NCBI RefSeq assembly: GCF_029850875.1
Contig: NZ_JAOVAM010000006.1
Span: 62,001 to 126,000 of the forward strand
From: Rothia similimucilaginosa
GTDB lineage: Bacteria; Actinomycetota; Actinomycetes; Actinomycetales; Micrococcaceae
Length of the DNA stretch: 64,000 nt
Direction: 5' to 3'
The translations under genes and the position numbers were made by a program. How positions within the stretch are numbered: position 1 is the first letter of the stretch; each line of letters begins with the position of its first letter. The notes below the pieces were generated by a model. It saw only the letters and a list, made by a program, of their open reading frames with translations, was not told the DNA's origin and made no database searches. Below, piece after piece: positions 55,234 to 63,047 of this stretch.

Positions 55234-55595
55234 ATCACCTAAGTGTACCTGGTTCGGAGTGCTTATGGGAGTAAGACCACATTAAGTCGCAGATTGGGGT
55301 CAACGGGGCTTCAGAGCCCAATATTTGGGCGTGAATACCGGAAGAAATCGTAAAAACCTGCCTTCTGCACGGTCAGGCAGAGACGAAACTATCAGCGCAT
55401 GATGAAAAGAGTCATTCGGTGGCTGAGAGATCTATGGAAAAACTCCCCGAGGGACAAACAACGCACCGGAACTGTATTAACATGGAAGAGCTTGTAAAAG
55501 AGACCGAAGCACCATGCAGTGACAACGTAACCAACGCTCACCGTTGCAGCATCGGCACCTTTTTCTTTGATAAAATCCCGCTAGATAGGCCACGC
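55234..55595 (+). other. Divergent region between purK and the GtrA gene
   Basis: No separate gene is supported. The frame of the GtrA gene stays open upstream to 55419, so a longer start is possible. TAAAAT at 55571-55576 and TAGATA at 55582-55587 are candidate -10 boxes, which favour the downstream ATG. Confidence 0.35.
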
Positions 55596-56213
55596 ATGAG
55601 TGCACAGACGAAACTGACCATTACCGAACGCTTGAAATCCCTCTGGGACAGCTACGGTATTGAGGTACTCAAATTCGGTACCGTGGGCGGTGCCGCCTTC
55701 ATCGTCAACTCTGTGACGGTGTGGGTGCTGATGATGACCATCATGTCGGAGTCCCACACCAAGGCGAAAATTGTAGCGAGTGTTGTCGCAACCATCTTCT
55801 CCTGGCTCATGAACCGCCTGTGGACCTTCCGCGACTCCCGCTCCGAAAACTGGAAGCGCGAAGCACTCGAATTTGGTCTGGTGAACCTGCTCGGTATTCT
55901 CGTCGAAGCCGGCTGTGTGGCATTCAGTACCTACGTGCTGAACCTTCGTACCCCCGAGGCGTCCTTCATCTCCGGTACGATTATCGGTACCATACTGGGT
56001 ACCATTCTTCGCTACTTCCTCTACCGATTCTGGGTGTACGGATCGCACCGCAAGCAGGTTGAAAAGGGCGAAGGCACCGATCACGAAGAGCTCGGCCGCA
56101 TGTTTGATGAGGCTGCTGCCATTCTCGAAGGCGAAGAACCCACCAAGCAGAAGGCACGCCTTGAGACGTCTGCATCCGAGGCGCAGCCGAAGCCCGGCTT
56201 GCAGAACTACTAA
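55596..56213 (+). CDS. GtrA family membrane protein
   Basis: From the ATG at 55596 the protein has 205 residues with four membrane helices: FGTVGGAAFIVNSVTVWVLM, IVASVVATIFSWLMNRLWTF, FGLVNLLGILVEAGCVAFST and IIGTILGTILRYFLYRFWVY. The NRLWTF and RYFLYRFWVY ends are the GtrA signature. Such proteins are thought to flip or handle prenyl-linked sugars for surface glycans. A charged tail of 50 residues follows. GtrA next to purK and purE is common in actinobacteria. Confidence 0.9.
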   Translation: MSAQTKLTITERLKSLWDSYGIEVLKFGTVGGAAFIVNSVTVWVLMMTIMSESHTKAKIVASVVATIFSWLMNRLWTFRDSRSENWKREALEFGLVNLLGILVEAGCVAFSTYVLNLRTPEASFISGTIIGTILGTILRYFLYRFWVYGSHRKQVEKGEGTDHEELGRMFDEAAAILEGEEPTKQKARLETSASEAQPKPGLQNY

Positions 56214-56258
56214 GCTCCTCGGAATGTAGAAACAGCATAGTTAGAACGTTACATAACA

Positions 56259-56295
56259 ATCCATCCCCCGATACGAACGGTATCGGGGGATGGAT
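56259..56295. terminator. Bidirectional terminator between GtrA and TIGR03089 genes
   Basis: ATCCATCCCCCGATAC (56259-56274) pairs perfectly with GTATCGGGGGATGGAT (56280-56295). Confidence 0.9.
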
Positions 56296-56377
56296 CATTT
56301 AAAGTCCTATGTGCATGTTGGTGATCCGGGCGGTCGTTAGCCATCCGTGCGATTTTTCGGGTAACAGTGGAGGAGTA

Positions 56378-57178
56378 CTACGCGCGGGGAAGCTCGACCG
56401 CACGCTCGGCAACCATCAGAGACGCCAGCTGCCCATCCTGCCAGTTGACGCTCGGATCAGCCACAAACACCGCATGCCCCGAAACCAAAATAGCTAGCAT
56501 CTCCAGCAGAGCGCTCAGAGCCGCCTCCGAAGCATCAAAACCGTAGTCGGGGCTCAACTCCAGTGCGAGCGCCCGCTGCCCCGAAGGTAGCATGTATCCC
56601 GCCGTGCGATAGGTCTGTGCCTGCGTAAGAACCTGCTCGTAGGCTTCCGCGTAGCTGAAACCCTCAATGATTTCTGCCGAATCATTGGGAAGCAGACCCG
56701 AGTACTGGTCGCCAAAGCTGCGCACCAGGGCGCAGTAATCGAGCACCTCCTCGGCGTGCGGAGCCAGTGCCTGCAGATTGTCGGTGTAGGAAAGAGCCAG
56801 CGGTGCACGGTCGACCGCCAGAAGGTACGCGGGGTCATTCGTGTAGCCCGCCTCCTGCTCGGTGCAGACCGCGGCAACCAGAGGCTCATCCTGATCAAGG
56901 ATCGCGCCCACGCGTAGCGCCGCCAGACCCAGAACAATAGTGCGCCAGTGCAGGGGAGCCTGCAGGTCAAAACCTTCATCGGGCGCCAGTTCACATTCTT
57001 CAACCAGCAGGTTTGCGCTCTTGTCTACCCAGTTCATGAGGACCCTGCCGGAGAGCTCAATGCGCTCGCCTGCCGCCGAATACCAGATCAGGGCGGGGGT
57101 CTGCTGAGCACTGAGTTTCTCGAAGAAACGGTTCAGAGTCGTGGGTGCGGAAGCGCTGGTGGGGGAGAGAATAACCAT
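56378..57178 (-). CDS. TIGR03089 family protein
   Basis: A 266-residue protein found throughout actinobacteria near purK and whiB2. It looks like the N-terminal part of an acyl-CoA synthetase/AMP-binding enzyme (TPALIWYSAAGERIELSGRVL ... NLLVEECELAPDEGFDLQAP) but lacks the ATP-binding and catalytic motifs and the C-terminal domain. Its function is unknown. The ATG at 57178 has TAGAGT 7 nt upstream on the minus strand (leaderless); a GTG at 57187 is the alternative. Confidence 0.88.
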   Translation of the reverse strand: MVILSPTSASAPTTLNRFFEKLSAQQTPALIWYSAAGERIELSGRVLMNWVDKSANLLVEECELAPDEGFDLQAPLHWRTIVLGLAALRVGAILDQDEPLVAAVCTEQEAGYTNDPAYLLAVDRAPLALSYTDNLQALAPHAEEVLDYCALVRSFGDQYSGLLPNDSAEIIEGFSYAEAYEQVLTQAQTYRTAGYMLPSGQRALALELSPDYGFDASEAALSALLEMLAILVSGHAVFVADPSVNWQDGQLASLMVAERAVELPRA

Positions 57179-57191
57179 GGGTTTCACTCTA

Positions 57192-57690
57192 CCTCACGGT
57201 TCAGAGGGAGCGGAGGTAGAGGGGTGGTTCTGCGGGGAGGGGAGTACCCGTTACCGGGCTAGAAAAGTACAGAAGTAAAGTAAAAACTTCTAAGGGGTGC
57301 TTGAAAAACCTAATGATGAAAAACCTTTGCACCACCTAAGGTCCTATTTTGAAATATGGCATGCAGATAAATTGGAAATATAAATGTTTCGCAATAAGCC
57401 TGGAAAAAATATGCAGAGCATGGGTATCGAAAAGATAAACTTTTCTTTTTGAATGTCCTGAAAATTTCTGGGAGTGGGGTTTGGGGGATTCCTGCAGGGG
57501 TAACTTTCCTTATATTTGGAGTCAAGATACTGAATTTGCATGCAGTGGTAACTGGTCCTAAAAAGGGGAAACTTGAGGCTGACTCAAGATGTGACTGGGG
57601 GCAAGTGAAGGGGTGAAAAATATATAAAGGTCAAATTCACATTAAATATGAAGATTGTAACAAGTACATCTAAACATTGATTAAGTCTAG
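57192..57690. other. A+T-rich region without a gene
   Basis: About 500 bp of clearly A+T-rich DNA with only short random frames. It holds the hairpin CTTGAG-GCTGA-CTCAAG (57572-57588), two copies each of GCATGCAG and GGTCCTA, and runs such as AAATATATAAA. It may be an extended control region for whiB or relic DNA. Confidence 0.5.
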
Positions 57691-57691
57691 T

Positions 57692-57720
57692 TTGACGAAG
57701 CGGCGTGTCGCACGTCTAAT
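57692..57720 (+). promoter_or_regulatory. whiB promoter
   Basis: TTGACG (57692-57697) and TCTAAT (57715-57720) are separated by 17 nt. The predicted leader of the whiB gene is then about 130 nt. Confidence 0.65.
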
Positions 57721-57858
57721 AGATATATAAGCGTGTTTTGCTCCGGAAGGGACCGTAGAGGCCAGAGCAAACCATGCCACACCATACACATGAAGATTCC
57801 GTCTACGACGGATCCGCAGACTCATTATGCTCACAATGAGAACACGGAAGGAAAACCC

Positions 57859-58287
57859 ATGGGCTCCTACATTGCATCCGACCGCTCCGTCGCGGCCGCG
57901 CGCGCATCAGGCGCTCAGCACCGTAGCATGAATCCCACTCCACCCCTCGAAAAAATCGCCGATGTCTTTCTCTCAGAAGCAGAACGAGCCAAGCAGCTCA
58001 ACCCCCCTCCCTGCGCCGACGTGTGGACCGCCGCGGCAGGGCTCTACGGAACCGAAGGCGAAGACGGAGAACTCGCCTGGCAAGCTGAAGCGCTCTGCGC
58101 CCAAACTGACCCCGAGGCCTTCTTCCCTGAGAAAGGAGGCTCCACCCGAGACGCCAAAAGGGTATGCGGCGTATGCCCCGTGCGCGAAGAATGTCTACAA
58201 TATGCAATGGACAATGACGAGCGCTTCGGAATCTGGGGCGGGCTGTCAGAACGTGAACGCCGCCGACTGCGCAAGCAGACGAGCTAA
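57859..58287 (+). CDS. whiB: WhiB family iron-sulfur regulator, WhiB2/WhmD-like
   Basis: A 142-residue transcription factor from the ATG at 57859 (GGAAGGAAAA upstream). The four cluster cysteines are in EALCAQTDPEAFF and VCGVCPVREECLQYA (C-x2-C-x5-C), then the turn GIWGGLSERERRRLRK with the basic DNA-binding tail. The N-terminal extension of about 65 residues and the neighbour DUF3499 point to WhiB2/WhmD, which controls septation in mycobacteria and sporulation in streptomycetes. An in-frame ATG at 57733 would add 42 unconserved residues. Confidence 0.93.
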   Translation: MGSYIASDRSVAAARASGAQHRSMNPTPPLEKIADVFLSEAERAKQLNPPPCADVWTAAAGLYGTEGEDGELAWQAEALCAQTDPEAFFPEKGGSTRDAKRVCGVCPVREECLQYAMDNDERFGIWGGLSERERRRLRKQTS

Positions 58288-58307
58288 GCCAGGAAGGTAC
58301 CACCTAC

Positions 58308-58529
58308 ATGCAGACTGCACGACTATGCTCCCGCCAGACCTGCCAACGAGAGGCGACTGTTACTCTCCACTACTCCTATGCAGACTCCACGGCACTTATC
58401 GATGCACTCTCTGAATTCCGCGAACCCCACGCCTATGACCTCTGCGACCATCACGCTGCACGGCTGACTGCACCCCAGGGTTGGCGAGTGGTCTACAAGG
58501 TACCCGTTCAAGACACCACCGAATCCTAG
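58308..58529 (+). CDS. DUF3499 family protein
   Basis: A 73-residue protein of the family that follows whiB2 in actinobacteria (mycobacterial Rv3259 type). Two Cys pairs, ARLCSRQTCQREA near residue 7 and YDLCDHHAARL near residue 45, with His, suggest a small zinc site. RVVYKVPV ends the conserved part. It is 20 bp behind whiB with GGAAGG in the gap, so the two are almost certainly co-transcribed. Function unknown. Confidence 0.9.
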   Translation: MQTARLCSRQTCQREATVTLHYSYADSTALIDALSEFREPHAYDLCDHHAARLTAPQGWRVVYKVPVQDTTES

Positions 58530-58561
58530 AATTCAAAACCAAGAATTAAACACCCGAATGT

Positions 58562-58597
58562 AAAGAACCTTCCGCGAATTCATGCGGAAGGTTCTTT
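58562..58597 (+). terminator. Terminator after whiB-DUF3499
   Basis: AAAGAACCTTCCGC (58562-58575) pairs perfectly with GCGGAAGGTTCTTT (58584-58597) around GAATTCAT. Confidence 0.9.
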
Positions 58598-58675
58598 GCA
58601 TATGAGAAACTGGCAGATAGCATAGACACCCGCAACTCACCCAAACACCGACCACTCGAAAAGAACGCGAGATCC

Positions 58676-59992
58676 ATGACCAAAGAAACACACCGAGGGA
58701 TGTGGGGCGCACTGCGCCCGGCCATCCGTCGCACCAGTGCCGAAGAACTACTCCACGCCCGACGCGCTGAAATTAAAGCCAGTGAACCGACTCCGTACAC
58801 CGGCGCCTTCGGACGCATTGCAGCAGACGTACCCACCGTCGCCGAAGAACCCGACCTGCCCACCGGGAGCGTACCCGTCGTCCCTGCACGCAGCAAACTA
58901 CGCGAACAGGGCGTCGGCACCCGCGTGCGCACCCGCACGAACGTCTCCACCGGTTTCGTGCCCCTCGTACGAGACTCGAAGACCACCCCCAAAAACCCGA
59001 CGCTCAGCGACCTCAATCGCGAAACCATGCAGAAGGCCGCTGAAGCAGAAGCCAAAAATGCGGTCGAAGCACAAACCATCGATACCGCGGAGGCGGCAAG
59101 CGCCTCCACCGCCGGACGTAAGTACCGCACCGAAACCACCCGTACAGGTCACACTCACACGGTCGCAGACCCCAACGCGCCGCTGTCCTCCCTGGCGGCC
59201 TCACCCGAAGCAGCAGAACGTGCCGCAGCCCGCGAAGATGCCGTGGAAGACACCCCGCGCTTCCTCAAGCTCCGCGCAACCCTCATCGCGCTCACAGTAC
59301 CGCTGACCGTACTCATGATTGCGATCCGCACCGTAGCCTCCGCCCCCTTCCTCTGGTTTGAATACCACCGCCCCGGATTCCCCGAAGACAGCTACGGCTA
59401 CTACCTCATCGAGAGGATGCGCCTGGGCTCCTACGGCGTGGACTACATCAACAACTTCGCGCCGCGAGAATACCTCGCCCGCGTCACCACCGGTGCCGAC
59501 AATACCCTCGCCTTCACCGAAGCAGAAGTGAACCACATGCACGACGTGAAGTGGGTACTGCTTGTCGCCATCATAGCTGTTGCCGCGCTCTTCCTACTGA
59601 CGCTCTTTAGTAGCATCTCCCTGCGCGAGCGCTCCCCCGGAACCATCCGCCGTAGCCTCTTCTCTGGTGCTTGGATTACCCTGGGACTCATCGCGGTGCT
59701 CGGCGTTATGGGCTCCTTCAATTGGGAATGGCTGTTCACCACCTTCCATCAGGTGTTCTTCCCGCAGGGCAACTGGGAGTTTTCCGTACGAAGCTCGCTC
59801 ATCCGCCTCTACCCGCCGCAATTCTGGATCGATGCAGCAATCGCTGTAGCGGTCCTCATGGCAGCGCAGATTACCCTCCTGCTCGTGGCCACCTGGCCCA
59901 CCAAATACCGCAAGCTCAAGGCAGAACGCCGCCGCCAGGAACGCCAGGAGCTGCGCGTCAAGCTTGCTTCCGCACGAGTCGGTGACAACTAG
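58676..59992 (+). CDS. DUF1461/TIGR01906 (Lit-like) membrane protein with long N-terminal extension
   Basis: A 438-residue protein. The last 240 residues form a five-helix DUF1461 domain: LIALTVPLTVLMIAIRTVAS, the extracellular YHRPGFPEDSYGY, then EAEVNHMHDVKWVL near residue 285 carrying the conserved His, and later FNWEWLFTTFHQVFFPQGNWEF. Firmicute members (Lit) move an acyl chain within lipoproteins. Whether actinobacterial members do so is unknown. The first 195 residues are a charged, Ala/Thr/Pro-rich cytoplasmic region without known domains. The ATG at 58676 has no strong Shine-Dalgarno. Confidence 0.85.
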   Translation: MTKETHRGMWGALRPAIRRTSAEELLHARRAEIKASEPTPYTGAFGRIAADVPTVAEEPDLPTGSVPVVPARSKLREQGVGTRVRTRTNVSTGFVPLVRDSKTTPKNPTLSDLNRETMQKAAEAEAKNAVEAQTIDTAEAASASTAGRKYRTETTRTGHTHTVADPNAPLSSLAASPEAAERAAAREDAVEDTPRFLKLRATLIALTVPLTVLMIAIRTVASAPFLWFEYHRPGFPEDSYGYYLIERMRLGSYGVDYINNFAPREYLARVTTGADNTLAFTEAEVNHMHDVKWVLLVAIIAVAALFLLTLFSSISLRERSPGTIRRSLFSGAWITLGLIAVLGVMGSFNWEWLFTTFHQVFFPQGNWEFSVRSSLIRLYPPQFWIDAAIAVAVLMAAQITLLLVATWPTKYRKLKAERRRQERQELRVKLASARVGDN

Positions 59993-60041
59993 AAATCATC
60001 AGCCACTTCACCGTGCAAGCCAGCGCGGAAAGGGCATGACA

Positions 60042-60079
60042 GGGGGGGGCTGGGCTCTACCACACGGTAGAACCCAGCC
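60042..60079. terminator. G8 tract running into a bidirectional terminator
   Basis: Eight G (60042-60049) lead into GGCTGGGCTCTACC (60048-60061), loop ACAC, GGTAGAACCCAGCC (60066-60079), one mismatch. It lies between the convergent Lit-like and pmt genes. Confidence 0.75.
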
Positions 60080-60116
60080 TCCTTCGTTATACCTAAGCTC
60101 GCATCGCTCGCGCTGC

Positions 60117-60212
60117 GACCCAGGTCTAAAACCAGGACTAAAACCTCAGCCTAGATCCCCAGCCTAAAACCCAAGCCCAAAAGCCGAGCTATCCTAAATC
60201 CAGGACTTAAAC
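60117..60212. repeat. Degenerate short repeats at the pmt 3' end
   Basis: About seven imperfect copies of a 12-14-nt unit around CCAGnCCTAAAA run head to tail and reach into the last codons of pmt. Confidence 0.5.
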
Positions 60213-61831
60213 CACATATGCGAATACCACTGCTCATACGGAATCACCTGAGCAGTCCACAACGGCATAAAGTACGCGCTCAACACCAGCACACCCACCA
60301 GGTAGATCGCCACCAGCGTCACGCCCAAACGAGCACGCAACACCGAACCGCGAGAACCCGACAGAGCCAGACCCAAAACACCCGCCAACAGTAGAATCAG
60401 GAACGGCTCAAAGGACAGCGCATAGAAATAGAACATCGTGCGAGTCGGGTACATAAACCACGGGAAATAGCCCGCACCGAATACAACCAGCAGCGCACCA
60501 AAACGCCAATCCCGCTTCAGCAGCAGAATCAGAAGCGCCACAATAATCGCCGGAATAAAAGCCCACCAAATCGCCGGGTTACCGATATTCAAAATAGCCT
60601 CGGAACACGACTTCACGGTACAACCCGAAGAACCCAACTGCGGCGACTCATAGTAGTACGAGGTTGGGCGACCCAAAACCAGCCACTGCCACGCCTGCGA
60701 AGAATATGTATGCGGGCTGCTCAAACCAGAATGGAACTTAAACGCCGAGACATGGTACTCCCACAGGGAACGCAAATCCTCAGGAAGCCACATGACACCC
60801 TTACCCGGGTTCTCAACCGCCCAGCGACGGAAATACGCATTCGACGACTGGAACCAGCCCGCCCAGGTACTCAGATACACCAGCAGACCCATACCAATCA
60901 TCTGGAAGAACGCGGGGATGCCATCACGCACCAGCGCCGTCAAACCCCACTTGTTCAGACCCACAATACGGCGAGCATTAATATCCCAGAACACCGTCAG
61001 CAGACCCATCGCCGCAATAAAGAACAACGAATTCCACTTCACGCCCACCGCAGCGCCGGCACATACACCGGCAGCGAAACGCCACAGACGCAGACCCATA
61101 CTCGGGCCCCATGGCGTTGGTGGAAGCACACCGCTATTTTGGCGTGCTGCTTCCGCAATATGGTGCGCCAACACACGCCGTGCCTGAATACGGTCAAGCA
61201 CCAGACACACAAAAGTCGCCAAAATCCAGAACATCTGGAAAATATCCAGCAGAGCCAGACGAGACTCCACCAGCATCAGACCATCAACAGCAGCCAGTAG
61301 CGCCGCAATAGTCGCCACAGTCATCGAACGGAACAGCAACCAGCCAGAATAGGCAATCAACGCCACCGACAGGGTGCCAACCACCGCAGCAGAAACACGC
61401 CAACCAAAGGGATTATTATCACCAAAAATCGCCATGCCCGCAGCAATCATCCACTTACCCAACGGCGGATGCACCACATACTCCGGCGAATCCGTCAACA
61501 GACCCGACGGGTGACCGGCAGCGAAGGAAGCGTTAGCCTCCTTTGACCAGCTCAGCTCATAGCCGTAATGCACATACGAATAGGCATCCTTGGCGTAGTA
61601 GGTCTCATCAAAAACAATGGCATTCGGATGCGCCAAATTATAAAAACGCAGAATGCCGGCAACCAGCACAATCAATGCAGGCGCCAACCAACCCCAACGC
61701 GGGGCACGAATATAGGCAACAGCGAGCGCATCCAGCAGAGAATCGAGGCTGTAACGACCATGTTCAGACGAAGAACGGGTCGAATCAGCCGGAGCGGCAG
61801 ATGCGGGAGAAAGTAGCTTAGGTATCTTCAC
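60194..61831 (-). CDS. pmt: Dolichyl-phosphate-mannose (polyprenyl) protein mannosyltransferase
   Basis: O-mannosylates secreted proteins from polyprenyl-phosphomannose at the outer membrane face. The 545 residues have about eleven helices and the GT-C signature: FDETYYAKDAYSYVHYGYE near residue 75 with the catalytic Asp-Glu, VHPPLGKWMIAAG near residue 120, ESRLALLDIFQMFW and VGVKWNSLFF. It ends YSHMWFKSWI. The gene order pmt/rsmI/tatD is that of Rv1002c-Rv1003-Rv1008. The GTG start at 61831 has TAGGAT 7 nt upstream on the minus strand (leaderless). Confidence 0.95.
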   Translation of the reverse strand: MKIPKLLSPASAAPADSTRSSSEHGRYSLDSLLDALAVAYIRAPRWGWLAPALIVLVAGILRFYNLAHPNAIVFDETYYAKDAYSYVHYGYELSWSKEANASFAAGHPSGLLTDSPEYVVHPPLGKWMIAAGMAIFGDNNPFGWRVSAAVVGTLSVALIAYSGWLLFRSMTVATIAALLAAVDGLMLVESRLALLDIFQMFWILATFVCLVLDRIQARRVLAHHIAEAARQNSGVLPPTPWGPSMGLRLWRFAAGVCAGAAVGVKWNSLFFIAAMGLLTVFWDINARRIVGLNKWGLTALVRDGIPAFFQMIGMGLLVYLSTWAGWFQSSNAYFRRWAVENPGKGVMWLPEDLRSLWEYHVSAFKFHSGLSSPHTYSSQAWQWLVLGRPTSYYYESPQLGSSGCTVKSCSEAILNIGNPAIWWAFIPAIIVALLILLLKRDWRFGALLVVFGAGYFPWFMYPTRTMFYFYALSFEPFLILLLAGVLGLALSGSRGSVLRARLGVTLVAIYLVGVLVLSAYFMPLWTAQVIPYEQWYSHMWFKSWI

Positions 61832-61905
61832 CCCATCAATCCTAAAGGGTCAGAAGGTACGATGCACCATTTCAGCACGTGAACGGCATATATGACGCAC
61901 TCGGA

Positions 61906-61913
61906 CCCCCCCC
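61906..61913. repeat. Homopolymer of 8 C between pmt and rsmI
   Basis: Eight C in the divergent promoter region, about 68 bp upstream of the pmt -10 box. Confidence 0.9.
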
Positions 61914-62031
61914 ACTCGCACTAGCTACTTCTATCCTCTACCTCGCCTAGTAAGCCCACCCGGCATCCGACAGAGCGCGGGCGTTACACTTAGTGGGTAC
62001 ACGAAGACCAGACACAGACACGAGGCCTGCC

Positions 62032-62979
62032 ATGACTGCATCCGCAGAATACACTGAAGCAACCACCGACCCCTTAGAAACGGTCCAGGGACCCCAGCCT
62101 GACATCGCTGATACCGCTGACACCGCCGTCACTTCCGAAGAAGGCGGCGTGCTCATCCTCGGCGGTACCCCCATCGGCAACCTTGCCGATGCCTCCGACC
62201 GACTGCGCTCAGCCCTCGCCACCGCAGACCTCATCGCCGTTGAAGACACCCGTAAGCTACGAACCCTCGCCTCCGGGCTTGGCGTGCGCACGCGCGGCCG
62301 CATCATCGTCAACCACGACCACAACGAAGCCGAACGCAGCGAAACCATCGTGCAAGCGGTACAGGACGGCCAGCGCGTGCTACTGCTCTCGGATGCGGGC
62401 ATGCCCACCATCTCCGACCCCGGTTACGTTGCCGCCGCAGCCGTCGCGGAAGCCGACCTGCCCGTCACCGTGGTGCCCGGTCCCTCCGCGGCGTTGACCG
62501 CGCTCGCGCTCTCCGGTCTGCCCACCGGACGATTCACCTTTGAAGGCTTCCTCGCCCGCAAGGGCTCCGAGCGCACCCGCCGTCTTGCATCGTTGGTGGG
62601 GGAGGAGCGTACCATGGTCTTCTACGAATCCCCGCACCGCACCGCCGCAACCCTGGCAGACTTCGTGCAGACCTTCGGCGCCGACCGCCGCGGAACGGTC
62701 AGCCGTGAGCTAACCAAGCTCCACGAAGAAGTCCGACGCGGTACCCTGGCTGAGCTTGCCGAATGGGCCGAACGAGAACGTGTCCGTGGCGAAATCGTTA
62801 TTATTGTCGAGGGTGCACAAGCCCCCGAAACCCCCGAAGCGCAGGACGTAGTGCAACTGGTCCTCGACCGTGTGGCGGGCGGCGAGCGGCTCAAGAGCGC
62901 CTGCGCCGCGGTCGCCGCTGAGACCGGCACCTCCAAGCGTGACTTGTACGAGGCGGCACTGGCTGCTCGCTCTGAATAA
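62032..62979 (+). CDS. rsmI: 16S rRNA (cytidine-1402-2'-O)-methyltransferase
   Basis: Uses SAM to methylate the ribosomal decoding centre. From the ATG at 62032 (GAGG upstream) it has 315 residues. The tetrapyrrole-methylase fold is clear: LILGGTPIGNLADAS, LIAVEDTRKLRTLAS, VLLLSDAGMPTISDPGYVA, VVPGPSAALTALALSG and TMVFYESPHRTAATL. TACACT at 61985-61990 is the likely -10 box, giving a leader of about 35 nt. An upstream GTG at 61993 would precede the predicted transcription start. Confidence 0.95.
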   Translation: MTASAEYTEATTDPLETVQGPQPDIADTADTAVTSEEGGVLILGGTPIGNLADASDRLRSALATADLIAVEDTRKLRTLASGLGVRTRGRIIVNHDHNEAERSETIVQAVQDGQRVLLLSDAGMPTISDPGYVAAAAVAEADLPVTVVPGPSAALTALALSGLPTGRFTFEGFLARKGSERTRRLASLVGEERTMVFYESPHRTAATLADFVQTFGADRRGTVSRELTKLHEEVRRGTLAELAEWAERERVRGEIVIIVEGAQAPETPEAQDVVQLVLDRVAGGERLKSACAAVAAETGTSKRDLYEAALAARSE

Positions 62980-63002
62980 CATAGAATCACCGCGCAGCTT
63001 TA

Positions 63003-63011
63003 CCCCCCCCC
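63003..63011. repeat. Homopolymer of 9 C before tatD
   Basis: Nine C in the rsmI-tatD spacer, 36 bp upstream of the tatD start codon. Confidence 0.9.
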
Positions 63012-63047
63012 AGTTTTACCCTGCAGTTTTATCCCGAGGATTTATCA

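Noticed and set aside
57310-57541. Short frames in the A+T-rich region upstream of whiB
   Set aside because: Overlapping frames on the same strand with random composition; no start signals.
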